In this document: piece after piece, positions 1 through 6,085 of the stretch
How the letters are laid out: each line of letters begins with the position of its first letter
Position numbering within the stretch: the first letter of the stretch is position 1
From: an uncultured Rhodospirillaceae bacterium
GTDB taxonomy: Bacteria > Pseudomonadota > Alphaproteobacteria > Rhodospirillales > Casp-alpha2
DNA length: 8,229 nucleotides
Direction of reading: 5' to 3'
NCBI GenBank assembly: GCA_913048145.1
Contig: CAJWVP010000120.1
Location: 1-8,229 of the forward strand
Program-made: the position numbers and the translations under genes
Notes under the pieces: model-generated
Databases searched by the model: none
What the model was told of the DNA's origin: nothing
The model's input: only the letters and a program-made list of their open reading frames with translations

Positions 1-784
1 GGCGGCGTGCCTCTGGTGACAAGGGAACCGGTTCCATGAGATAGGTCTCGATCGGGGCGGCTTGATCGGGAAACCAATAGAGAATAACCGCCACAATCAT
101 GACGCCTTTTAACAGTCCGGTTATGGGGAAGTTCATCAACAGGTAGTGGCCGTAGGTAATGGTGACGCCGTAGAGACTGTCCGCCAATCCGGCCAGAAGC
201 ACATTGGGGGCATTCGCCGGCAGGATACCCATAGGAACAAAGACGCTGATCATGATCACGCATAGCAGCATGGCGCGCCGCCCGCGACTCCCGGGTCGGA
301 ACCCCATGGCGTCTGCCGTAGCCTGGACGATGGGGATGAGAATAATCACCCGCGCGATGGCTGCTGGGATCAGAAAGGACAGGGCTGTGGCGGCAATGGA
401 GAGTCTAATCAACGCATACGTCAACGAATTTCCCATTCGAGAGAGAAAGACCTGAGCCACCACTGTGCCAAGTCCCGTCTTGTCGGCGGCTAGACCAAGG
501 ATAACGCCTCCAGCAACAAGCCAAAAGGCGTCGGATCGGAAACCGGAAAATACTGCTTCGATGGGTGCAATCTCAAAGATCAACGCTACTGCGAAAAACA
601 GGCTCGCATAAATAAATTCTGGCAGCGCGGTGGTGGCCATCATGCCAATTGTGAACACCGTCAAGGCGATGGCCGCCACGGCCATGGGGTAACCTTCCTG
701 ATGCGGAATAATCACATAGGCTGCCAAGGACAAGGTTGTTACGACGAGAAGGGGAAGCGGCCGGATGACCGTAGGAACCGTCAT
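1..784 (-). CDS. SLC13/DASS-type anion permease, N-terminal part (truncated by window edge)
   Basis: Inner-membrane secondary transporter; family members move di- and tricarboxylates or sulfate, usually with sodium. The frame is open from the ATG at 784 to the left edge, giving 261 residues; the C-terminal half lies outside the window. Hydrophobic segments appear at about residues 10-26, 33-50, 57-73, 86-100, 128-153, 171-189 and 218-237. The stretch LSFLIPAAIARVIILIPI (about 135-152) resembles the first substrate/sodium hairpin region of DASS proteins, and GILPANAPNVLLAGLAD (186-202) also looks family-like. The start ATG overlaps the stop of an upstream small ORF as ATGA. I see no strong Shine-Dalgarno, so coupling is possible. 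It lies downstream of ggt on the same strand, suggesting co-transcription. The substrate cannot be told from the sequence; a citrate/ArsB-like permease of the wider ion-transporter superfamily is the main alternative. Confidence 0.82.
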   Translation of the reverse strand, partial: MTVPTVIRPLPLLVVTTLSLAAYVIIPHQEGYPMAVAAIALTVFTIGMMATTALPEFIYASLFFAVALIFEIAPIEAVFSGFRSDAFWLVAGGVILGLAADKTGLGTVVAQVFLSRMGNSLTYALIRLSIAATALSFLIPAAIARVIILIPIVQATADAMGFRPGSRGRRAMLLCVIMISVFVPMGILPANAPNVLLAGLADSLYGVTITYGHYLLMNFPITGLLKGVMIVAVILYWFPDQAAPIETYLMEPVPLSPEARR

Positions 785-1083
785 ACGTAAGGCGGCGTCA
801 TTTGCCAGACCTTGCGGACACGACGGGGTGCCAGGCAAACTCCAGCAACAAGCACCCTCGTCCGGTCCGAACCAGACCGTGCATTGCGCCGGGCGCGCGG
901 TTCTGGCGTTTCGCACCCTGCTCCCATACGAACTAGGCGTGTACTGCCGCCCCGCTTCCCCACTTCATCAAGTTCCCAGCCCATGATATTCTGTGTAATC
1001 CCCTTGACGCCGCCGGGTCGGGGCTCGAACTTGTTGATCAGTTCGCGGGCCTGGCAATCGAAATTGGATTTGTTGCTGTCCAT
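781..1083 (-). CDS. Doubtful small ORF between ggt and the permease, possibly frameshifted
   Basis: I do not recognise a family. From the ATG at 1083, 17 bases after the ggt stop, the frame gives 100 residues ending in a TGA that overlaps the permease ATG. The first 40 or so codons (to GWELDEVG) use mostly G/C third positions like the neighbours and have balanced composition. After that the translation becomes very Arg-rich and looks like unselected sequence. The change falls at a run of four G (plus-strand cccc 958-961). Dropping one base there gives a frame that stops at TAG (plus 933-935), making a protein of about 49 residues. Three readings remain: a real short gene with a frameshift or sequencing error, a decayed gene, or no gene. 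GGA lies directly before the ATG, too close for a good ribosome site. Confidence 0.3.
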   Translation of the reverse strand: MDSNKSNFDCQARELINKFEPRPGGVKGITQNIMGWELDEVGKRGGSTRLVRMGAGCETPEPRARRNARSGSDRTRVLVAGVCLAPRRVRKVWQMTPPYV

Positions 1084-1099
1084 TCCTGTCGTCCCATTG

Positions 1100-2845
1100 C
1101 TAATCACCAAGCGCGATGCCCTCGCGCCGTTTGTCAGCACCGCCTTCCAATCCTTTTGGCGTCACCCGAACGCCGTGCAATCCACTGTGCCACCTGAAGG
1201 TCTTGACCTTGTGCCCCAGGGCCTCCAACTCGGGACGAAGCGTCTCTAGGCGCGAATTCTTTTCGATCTCCAAGCCTCGATTTCGATCCAAGAAGTTTGG
1301 CAGGTTGATGGCATCCTGCATCGACAAGCCCCAATCGATCACTCCGACCAGGGTCTTGGTGACGTAGCCGATGATCCGCGAACCGCCGGGTGAACCGAGA
1401 GCCATCATCAAAGTGCCGTCTTTGTTGAAGACTAGCGTGGGCGACATGGAACTCCGGGGCCGTTTGCCCGCGGCCGCCCGGTTTGCGACATCATGGCCGT
1501 TCCGGGTCGGCCGGAACGAGAAATCGGTGAGTTGATTGTTCAGGATAAAACCGCTGGCCATTTGCCTAGACCCGAAGGCATTCTCCACACTTGACGTCAT
1601 GGATACTGCGCTGCCGTTGGCGTCGATTACGCTTAGATGGGTTGTCGCCGGGCCTTCATATCCCTCGTGAGGAGACAGGAGAAGGGCTCCTGTTACATTT
1701 GGGTTGCCCGCCTTCCGCCGACCGCCAGCGAGGCCGATATTAATTTGTTGGGCACGGCGGTTCAAATACCCTGCGTCGATCATACCGTCGGCGGGCACGC
1801 TGACGAAATCGCTGTCACCTATGTAGGTATTGCGATCGGCGAAGGCCAATGCACTGGCTTCGCCGACCAGATGCACAGCCTCAAGAGAGGCCGGGGTCAT
1901 ATTTTTTAGATCGAAACCCGAAAGCAGTCCAAGAATTTGCAATATCGTCAAGCCGCCTGATGACGGTGGGCCCATGCCGCAGACTAACTTGGCCCGATAG
2001 GTGGCACACACGGGCTTGCGCTTCACTGCGCGATAGTTGGCTAGATCCGTCAGGGTCATGCCGCCTTGGTTCCGTTTCGAGCCGCGCACGGCAAGGACGA
2101 TGGATTGGGCAATGGGACCCTTATAGAAGGCGTCTGCGCCCCCTTCGGCAATCTGGCGCAAGGTTGTCGCGAAGGTGCGGTTCTTGAGTACCGTCCCCGC
2201 CGGTTTGGTGGCACCGCTTGGATGATAAAAGTAACCAAGTGCCGCCGGTGTTTCCCTCAGGTATTTCTCACGCGATAACTGGTCTGCCAAGCGCGGCGAC
2301 AAGGGGAAACCCTTTTCGGCTAATCGGATCGCCGGGCCATACAGGTGCGCCCACGGCAGTTTACCGTGTTCGCGGTGTACCATCTCTAACATGCGGACGA
2401 GACCGGGCACCCCGACGGCAGATCCACCGACCACCGCATTAAAAAATTTCTTTGGTTTCCCGTCCGCTTTAAGGAACATACGCGGGTGTGCGGACTTCGG
2501 TGCGGTCTCTCGGCCGTCAAAACTCTCAATGGCGCCGGACTTAGCGTTGTAATGAAGTAGAAAGCCGCCGCCGCCGATACCCGAGGATTGCGGCTCCACA
2601 AGGCTAAGCACCATCTGGGCGGCAATGGCGGCGTCGACCGCGCTGCCACCGTCGCGCAACATCTCTAGACCGGCTTCTGACGCGAGGGGATGGGCCGCAG
2701 CAACCATGTAACTGTGGGCATAACCACCAGTTGTCGAGGTCACCCGTGCCGGCTCCGTGGTGAGGGTTTTGCAGGCGCTTAGGGTGATCACGAGCATGCC
2801 CGTGAGAAACCAAGGTCGTTGTGTGGAAATTAACATTTGGCGCAT
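1100..2845 (-). CDS. ggt: Gamma-glutamyltranspeptidase, lipoprotein form
   Basis: Ntn-hydrolase that cleaves gamma-glutamyl bonds (glutathione and related peptides) by hydrolysis or transfer, acting in the periplasm. The 581 residues match the usual length of about 570-590. Visible landmarks: a substrate-carboxylate arginine in DGRETAP (R112); PPSSGG (293-298); the autocleavage site before TTHLSVID with nucleophile Thr401, predicting a large subunit of about 26-400 and a small subunit of 401-581; NNQLTDFSF with D441; SSMSP (S465, S466); and GSPGGSRI (about 484-491). The N-terminus has a hydrophobic segment and a lipobox LSAC, so Cys25 is probably lipidated and the enzyme membrane-anchored. 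I chose ATG 2845; ATG at codon 4 is an alternative, and neither has a strong ribosome site. All catalytic residues I can check are present. The permease follows on the same strand. Confidence 0.95.
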   Translation of the reverse strand: MRQMLISTQRPWFLTGMLVITLSACKTLTTEPARVTSTTGGYAHSYMVAAAHPLASEAGLEMLRDGGSAVDAAIAAQMVLSLVEPQSSGIGGGGFLLHYNAKSGAIESFDGRETAPKSAHPRMFLKADGKPKKFFNAVVGGSAVGVPGLVRMLEMVHREHGKLPWAHLYGPAIRLAEKGFPLSPRLADQLSREKYLRETPAALGYFYHPSGATKPAGTVLKNRTFATTLRQIAEGGADAFYKGPIAQSIVLAVRGSKRNQGGMTLTDLANYRAVKRKPVCATYRAKLVCGMGPPSSGGLTILQILGLLSGFDLKNMTPASLEAVHLVGEASALAFADRNTYIGDSDFVSVPADGMIDAGYLNRRAQQINIGLAGGRRKAGNPNVTGALLLSPHEGYEGPATTHLSVIDANGSAVSMTSSVENAFGSRQMASGFILNNQLTDFSFRPTRNGHDVANRAAAGKRPRSSMSPTLVFNKDGTLMMALGSPGGSRIIGYVTKTLVGVIDWGLSMQDAINLPNFLDRNRGLEIEKNSRLETLRPELEALGHKVKTFRWHSGLHGVRVTPKGLEGGADKRREGIALGD

Positions 2846-3074
2846 GTTACCGATTATTCAAGTCGGAGTGGACCATTTTTGGGCCTTTTGGGGAACCCTT
2901 TACCACGCCCTGCGCGCCCTGGGATAATATGGCATCAGTAATCGCGAAATTAAGGGCCTCACCGACATATTCCGGCAGAGTTTGGACATTTGGGTTCTGG
3001 TATTCTTCGTCTGAATTCTCTATTGGGTGTTTCGCTTACGGTGATCGTTTTCGACCGCCTGAAAGTGGGGGTTC
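2846..3074. other. Divergent intergenic region between ggt and the panB remnant
   Basis: This stretch separates the minus-strand ggt start from the plus-strand panB remnant and probably held both promoters. I see no clear -35/-10 pair. On the minus strand a frame of about 62 codons without ATG, GTG or TTG runs from about 3035 to a TAA at 2849-2847, one base before the ggt ATG. Its translation (for example EYVGEALNFAITDAILSQG) is not obviously random, but I do not recognise it. It may be a remnant or chance. A run of G just before the panB ATG (3067-3071) could be its ribosome site. Confidence 0.5.
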
Positions 3075-3567
3075 ATGACTGCGGATCATCATGCAAGTCG
3101 CGGGCAGTGGGAAGATATTTGTGCGCGCAAAGGGGGCATTCCACGGGTCTAAATGACGGCATACAACACACCCATGGCGAAATCCCTAGATGGTTATCGT
3201 GATCTTCAATATTATGATTTTCCAAGGCCGGGCGGTAAAGCTTGAAGGTAGAGATGAGATAGCCGAGACTGACGCTGCCATCGTCGATGCCGCCGCCTTT
3301 GAGTTGGTTATCGAGGCTACCGTTGAACCGGTCGCGCACGCGATTATGGAAGATGTGGATATGTCCACCATTGTCACCGATGCGCCGCCCGCCTGTGACG
3401 GCCAGATTTTGGTGACCCAGGACATGGTCGGCTTGTTCGGGAATTTTACGGCACAGTTTGCCAAACAGTGCCCGGATTGGGGTGCCGCCATGCGCGACGT
3501 CGCGTCCGCCTATGCCGAAGACGTTTGGAGCGGCTCTTTCCCTTCCCTCAAGAGATCAAGCGGCTGA
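3075..3567 (+). pseudogene. panB: Degraded panB (3-methyl-2-oxobutanoate hydroxymethyltransferase)
   Basis: PanB uses methylene-tetrahydrofolate to turn 2-oxoisovalerate into ketopantoate, the first step toward pantothenate. From ATG 3075 the frame reads DICARKGGIPRV, an in-frame TAA (3150-3152), then MTAYNTPMAKSLDGYRDL, matching the PanB N-terminus (ARKGG.PIV.LTAY.APMA). Similarity then stops and resumes in another frame with RAVKLEG (about 3229-3249), so roughly 70 residues, including the VGDSLGM and DxPFG metal-site regions, are gone. Directly after KLEG it jumps to GRDE...IVDAAAFELVIEATVEP, missing about 40 more residues (the GHVGLTPQ region). The end, PACDGQILVTQDMVGLF through AYAEDVWSGSFPS, is clear PanB C-terminus, though the usual GIGAS before it is replaced. 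One stop codon, one frame change and two deletions leave it non-functional. It ends 14 bases before panC, the usual panBC order. Confidence 0.88.
3150..3152 (+). other. Premature TAA in the panB remnant
   Basis: This in-frame stop sits between ARKGGIPRV and MTAYNTPMA. PanB proteins carry one ordinary residue here, within the conserved run that leads into LTAY. PanB-like sequence continues in the same frame on both sides, so this is a nonsense codon inside a former coding region rather than a true gene end. Confidence 0.8.
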
Positions 3568-3581
3568 CCGGGAGCGGTGTG

Positions 3582-4418
3582 ATGAAAATTGTCCGATCCA
3601 TTGCCGAAATGCGTGACGTGGTCGCCGACTGGCGTCGGATGGGCGCCACTGTGGGTTTGGTGCCGACTATGGGCGGGCTTCATGCCGGGCATCTATCCCT
3701 TGTTCGCATGGCTGGCGAACGTTCCGACCAAGTGATCGCAACCCTGTTCGTGAATCCGGCGCAGTTTTCGGCCAACGAGGATTTTGACGCCTATCCCCGA
3801 AATGAAGACGACGACTGTCGAATGTTCGAAGAGGCGGGCGCCAGCCTTTTGTTTGCACCGCCCATAGAGGAGGTTTATCCGGCCGACCACGTCACGAAGG
3901 TCCACGTGGGGGGCCTGAGCAGTCTGTTGGAGGGTGAATTTCGCCCACAATATTTCACCGGCGTGGCGACGGTGGTCAGCAAGCTTTTGATCCAGGCCAT
4001 GGCCGATGTGGCCGTGTTTGGTGAAAAGGACTACCAGCAACTTCAAGTAATCCGTCGCATGGCACGAGACTTGGACATTCCGACAGAGATCATTGGTGCG
4101 CCGACGGTTCGCGAGCACGACGGCTTGGCGATGTCGTCCCGCAACCGCTATCTGAGCGAGGACGAACGGCCCCGCGCGTGTGCGCTTTTTTCGGCCATTT
4201 CCGAAATTGCGCGTGCGACCGCCGAAGGTGCCGACCCTGCGCCCCTTTGCGATGCAGCAGCACGCCAGTTGACTGAAGCTGGATTTCGCGAGGTCGACTA
4301 CGTCACGGTCCGCGATGCTAAGACCCTAGAGCAGTATCGCTGCTCTGGGGGTCCCGGACGGGTCTTGGCCGCGGCCTGGCTAGGCAAGGCCCGCTTGATT
4401 GATAACGTGGCTGTATAA
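3582..4418 (+). CDS. panC: Pantothenate synthetase (pantoate--beta-alanine ligase)
   Basis: Cytoplasmic enzyme that joins pantoate and beta-alanine with ATP to make pantothenate (vitamin B5), via a pantoyl-adenylate. The 278 residues are normal for the family (about 280). Nucleotidyltransferase landmarks are intact: PTMGGLHAGH with the HIGH-like motif (H34, H37), FVNPAQF (56-62), RPQYFTGVATVV (121-132), FGEKDYQQL (146-154) and the KMSKS-like AMSSRN (183-188). The C-terminal domain ends in RVLAAAWLGKARLIDNV, as in PanC. I chose ATG 3582 because MKIVRSIAEM is the usual N-terminus and GGGAG lies seven bases upstream; a longer frame from 3468 only reads through the panB tail. It follows the dead panB by 14 bases and was surely co-transcribed with it. 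Nothing in panC looks damaged, so it probably still works with pantoate from elsewhere. Confidence 0.96.
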   Translation: MKIVRSIAEMRDVVADWRRMGATVGLVPTMGGLHAGHLSLVRMAGERSDQVIATLFVNPAQFSANEDFDAYPRNEDDDCRMFEEAGASLLFAPPIEEVYPADHVTKVHVGGLSSLLEGEFRPQYFTGVATVVSKLLIQAMADVAVFGEKDYQQLQVIRRMARDLDIPTEIIGAPTVREHDGLAMSSRNRYLSEDERPRACALFSAISEIARATAEGADPAPLCDAAARQLTEAGFREVDYVTVRDAKTLEQYRCSGGPGRVLAAAWLGKARLIDNVAV

Positions 4419-4419
4419 G

Positions 4420-4809
4420 TTGCCGTTACAAAACTGCGTCGTGCCCACAGGTGAGATCGTCGCGGCCAAGGCCCGCAGCCTGTTCATGGAAAACCGGGGT
4501 GTTTTACACGACGATCGCCAGATTCTCGGGGCGGTCCGATGGAAAATCTGGAATTGGTTTACATGTCTATGGGATTTCCATGGCCGTCATCGGAATGTTA
4601 TGATCCCGCAGCATTAAACATAGCTCTTTTCTCTCGACGAAGCGGCGGTGCTGTTGGCCGGGCATCGGCCGTGCGGTGAATGCGGGCATCAGGACTGCAA
4701 TCGGTTCCGAGATCTTTGGGCGGAGGTTCATGGCGACAAACCTATGGCGCAGGAACTGGGCCGCATGCTCTATGGCATGCCCGCCGAGTCTGTCGCGTGC
4801 CGCAGTTGA
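4420..4809 (+). pseudogene. Decayed gene of a conserved uncharacterised family, two nonsense codons, C-terminus lost
   Basis: Starting at a likely TTG (4420, one base after the panC stop), the frame reads VPTGEIVAAKARSLFMENRG, VLHDD, then WKIWNWFTCLWDFHGRHRNVMIPQH, TAA (4615-4617), T, TAG (4621-4623), then LFSLDEAAVLLAGHRPCGECG...NRFRDLWAEVHG and MAQELGRMLYG, to TGA 4807-4809. This matches a bacterial family I recall only as hypothetical protein, with GNRG.LHD, a block like PGRYTELFFLDEA.ALAAGHRPC.EC, and an Arg/Trp-rich stretch. The two stops sit exactly where that block has Tyr and Glu, each one base change away. The frame is otherwise unbroken. Family members run on for perhaps 60-80 more residues, which I cannot find before the converging gene at 4871. 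The function of the family is unknown to me; the paired Cys might bind metal. Confidence 0.72.
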
Positions 4810-4870
4810 TCCGCGCAAAGTGCCGGAATGAATTTAACATGGGCTTCCCAGGTGTTGTACCTAAGCACAT

Positions 4871-5671
4871 TCAGCTAGGCGGAACGTCCAAGCGGACGGC
4901 GATCCCGACCAGTTCGTCTGAAACCGGCGGATATTCCGCCATCACCCGCGGGTCGTGTCCGGCAATAATGTGCGCCGATGAGTCCGCCAATTCATGCAGC
5001 CGCGCGTAGCCCTTTACCATGTCGCCAACGCTGTAGACGATTGGAAACGGGTTCGTTGTTTCCATGTTGGCGTATAGGTGCAGCGCATCTGAGGCCAACA
5101 CTACCCAGCCTCGCTTTGTCCAGACCCGCACACTCATCATGCCGTCCGTATGGCCGCCAATGTGATGTACGCTCAGGCCGGGCGCTAGTTCCGCATCCCC
5201 GTCGACAAAGCTGACGCGTCCCGCATAGACCTCGCGAACCATGCCTGTCACGTGGTCGACGTCATATGGATGTGAGAACACCTGGTGGGCCATGTTGCGT
5301 CCCGTGGCGTAATTCATCTCCCGATCTTGGAGATAGTAGGTGGCTTTTGGAAAGAGATCAAAATTACCTACATGGTCGTAATGAAGGTGTGTGATGATCA
5401 CGTCTTCGACTTTGGCTGGGTCAACGCCGATAAGCTTTAAACCGTCGCCTGGACAGCGGATTAAGGTCCTACCGCGGCGTTCGGCAGTTTCCTGGTTATA
5501 GCCCGTGTCGACGACGAATGTTCTGTTCTCGGATACGCACGCCCAGACGAAAAAATCCAGGGTCGCCTCAGAATCATGAATGTCGTCAGATTGCATGAAG
5601 CTGCCCGATGCAGCGCGTTCGTTATGGGCGTACTTGACGGCTGTAACTTCGTAAACGTCGGGCGCGGACAT
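4871..5671 (-). CDS. N-acyl-homoserine-lactonase-family metallo-beta-lactamase-fold hydrolase
   Basis: Cytoplasmic MBL-fold metallohydrolase of 266 residues. The two-metal site is complete: HLHYDH (H95, H97, D99, H100), H174 in GGHTDG, D195 in ASDALH and H239 in AGHDP. The order and spacing resemble AttM/AiiA-like lactonases, which open the lactone ring of acyl-homoserine lactone signals. The N-terminal DVYEVTAVKYAHNERAASGSF and the NMETTNPFPIVYSVGDM stretch are typical of a subgroup often annotated as lactonase without proof; other lactones or esters are equally possible. No signal peptide is seen. ATG 5671 has AAAGGA eight bases upstream and a promoter 25-60 bases away. No luxI/luxR-type gene lies in the window, so a quorum-quenching role is only an inference. 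It converges with the decayed gene ending at 4809. Confidence 0.88.
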   Translation of the reverse strand: MSAPDVYEVTAVKYAHNERAASGSFMQSDDIHDSEATLDFFVWACVSENRTFVVDTGYNQETAERRGRTLIRCPGDGLKLIGVDPAKVEDVIITHLHYDHVGNFDLFPKATYYLQDREMNYATGRNMAHQVFSHPYDVDHVTGMVREVYAGRVSFVDGDAELAPGLSVHHIGGHTDGMMSVRVWTKRGWVVLASDALHLYANMETTNPFPIVYSVGDMVKGYARLHELADSSAHIIAGHDPRVMAEYPPVSDELVGIAVRLDVPPS

Positions 5672-6085
5672 GGACGGGTTCCTTTCTTCTTACTTAGCCT
5701 TGATTATCGGGTCCTCCGTTGGACCGTGCAAGGGAGGGTGTGGCCCTCACGGATTTTCGTCATGATGTGGTTTGATGCGTTTCTGGTGTAAATTTAAAAG
5801 GGTCGCCAAATGTAAGACGTCATCTGCATGGTCGTCGACCGGCACGTTAGCCCAAAGCACTGGCACCGTCAGGGGCGGAGATAAGGGACAACAAATAGGG
5901 GATTCAACAGAGACGGATTGCTGCACGGATGTCGAGATACAAATGTTTGATGGCGCTCGGGAAGGATGCGATGGGGTTAACGAACGCGACCGCAGGATCA
6001 GTCAATGCACTGGGCTAGGGGGACGTAATCACCCCTCGGCCGGTATCGTGGTGAGACGAGCCAGCCAAAACAGGTACGCGTGGTT
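5672..6085. other. Long spacer between the lactonase-family gene and gpt
   Basis: No convincing gene is found in 414 bases. The lactonase promoter occupies the first 60 bases. A plus-strand frame of 114 codons (5772-6116) has a composition unlike any neighbour, runs into the antisense of gpt, and I treat it as chance. On the minus strand an open frame without ATG ends at a TGA near 5754 and includes VPVDDHADDVLHLATLLNLHQ. It might be the tail of a lost gene, but I cannot name it. No tRNA, repeat or clear terminator after gpt is visible. Confidence 0.5.
5703..5731 (-). promoter_or_regulatory. Sigma70-type promoter of the lactonase-family gene with a possible operator
   Basis: Read on the minus strand: -35 TTGCAC (5731-5726), a 17-base spacer, and -10 GATAAT (5708-5703). 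The start of transcription would be near 5696, giving a leader of about 25 bases with AAAGGA (5685-5680) before the ATG at 5671. The spacer holds the inverted repeat GGTCC-N6-GGACC (5725-5710). A regulator bound there would cover the space between the promoter boxes. The promoter is well formed; the operator is inference. Confidence 0.6.

Noticed and set aside
812..1249. Plus-strand frame of 145 codons over the ggt end
   Set aside because: It is antisense to the conserved ggt C-terminus and rich in Arg/Pro/Ser, as expected for a shadow frame in GC-rich DNA.
2821..3078. Plus-strand frame of 85 codons upstream of panB
   Set aside because: It starts antisense inside the ggt signal-peptide region, has no recognisable motif and no ribosome site.
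3190..3567. A 125-residue intact protein
   Set aside because: Its residues from about 15 onward are PanB fragments joined across a deletion, and the first dozen come from the shifted junction. It is a remnant, not a gene of its own.
3468..3581. Longer PanC start giving 316 residues
   Set aside because: The extra 38 residues come from reading the panB tail in another frame. PanC proteins start at MKIVRSI-like sequence, and GGGAG sits seven bases before ATG 3582.
3693..4118. Minus-strand frame of 141 codons inside panC
   Set aside because: It is fully antisense to conserved PanC coding sequence and has no family resemblance.
4615..4623. Stop-codon recoding (TAA and TAG read as amino acids)
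   Set aside because: The C-terminal part is also missing, a neighbouring conserved Phe is changed, and the intact genes here end in ordinary stops. Simple decay explains it better.
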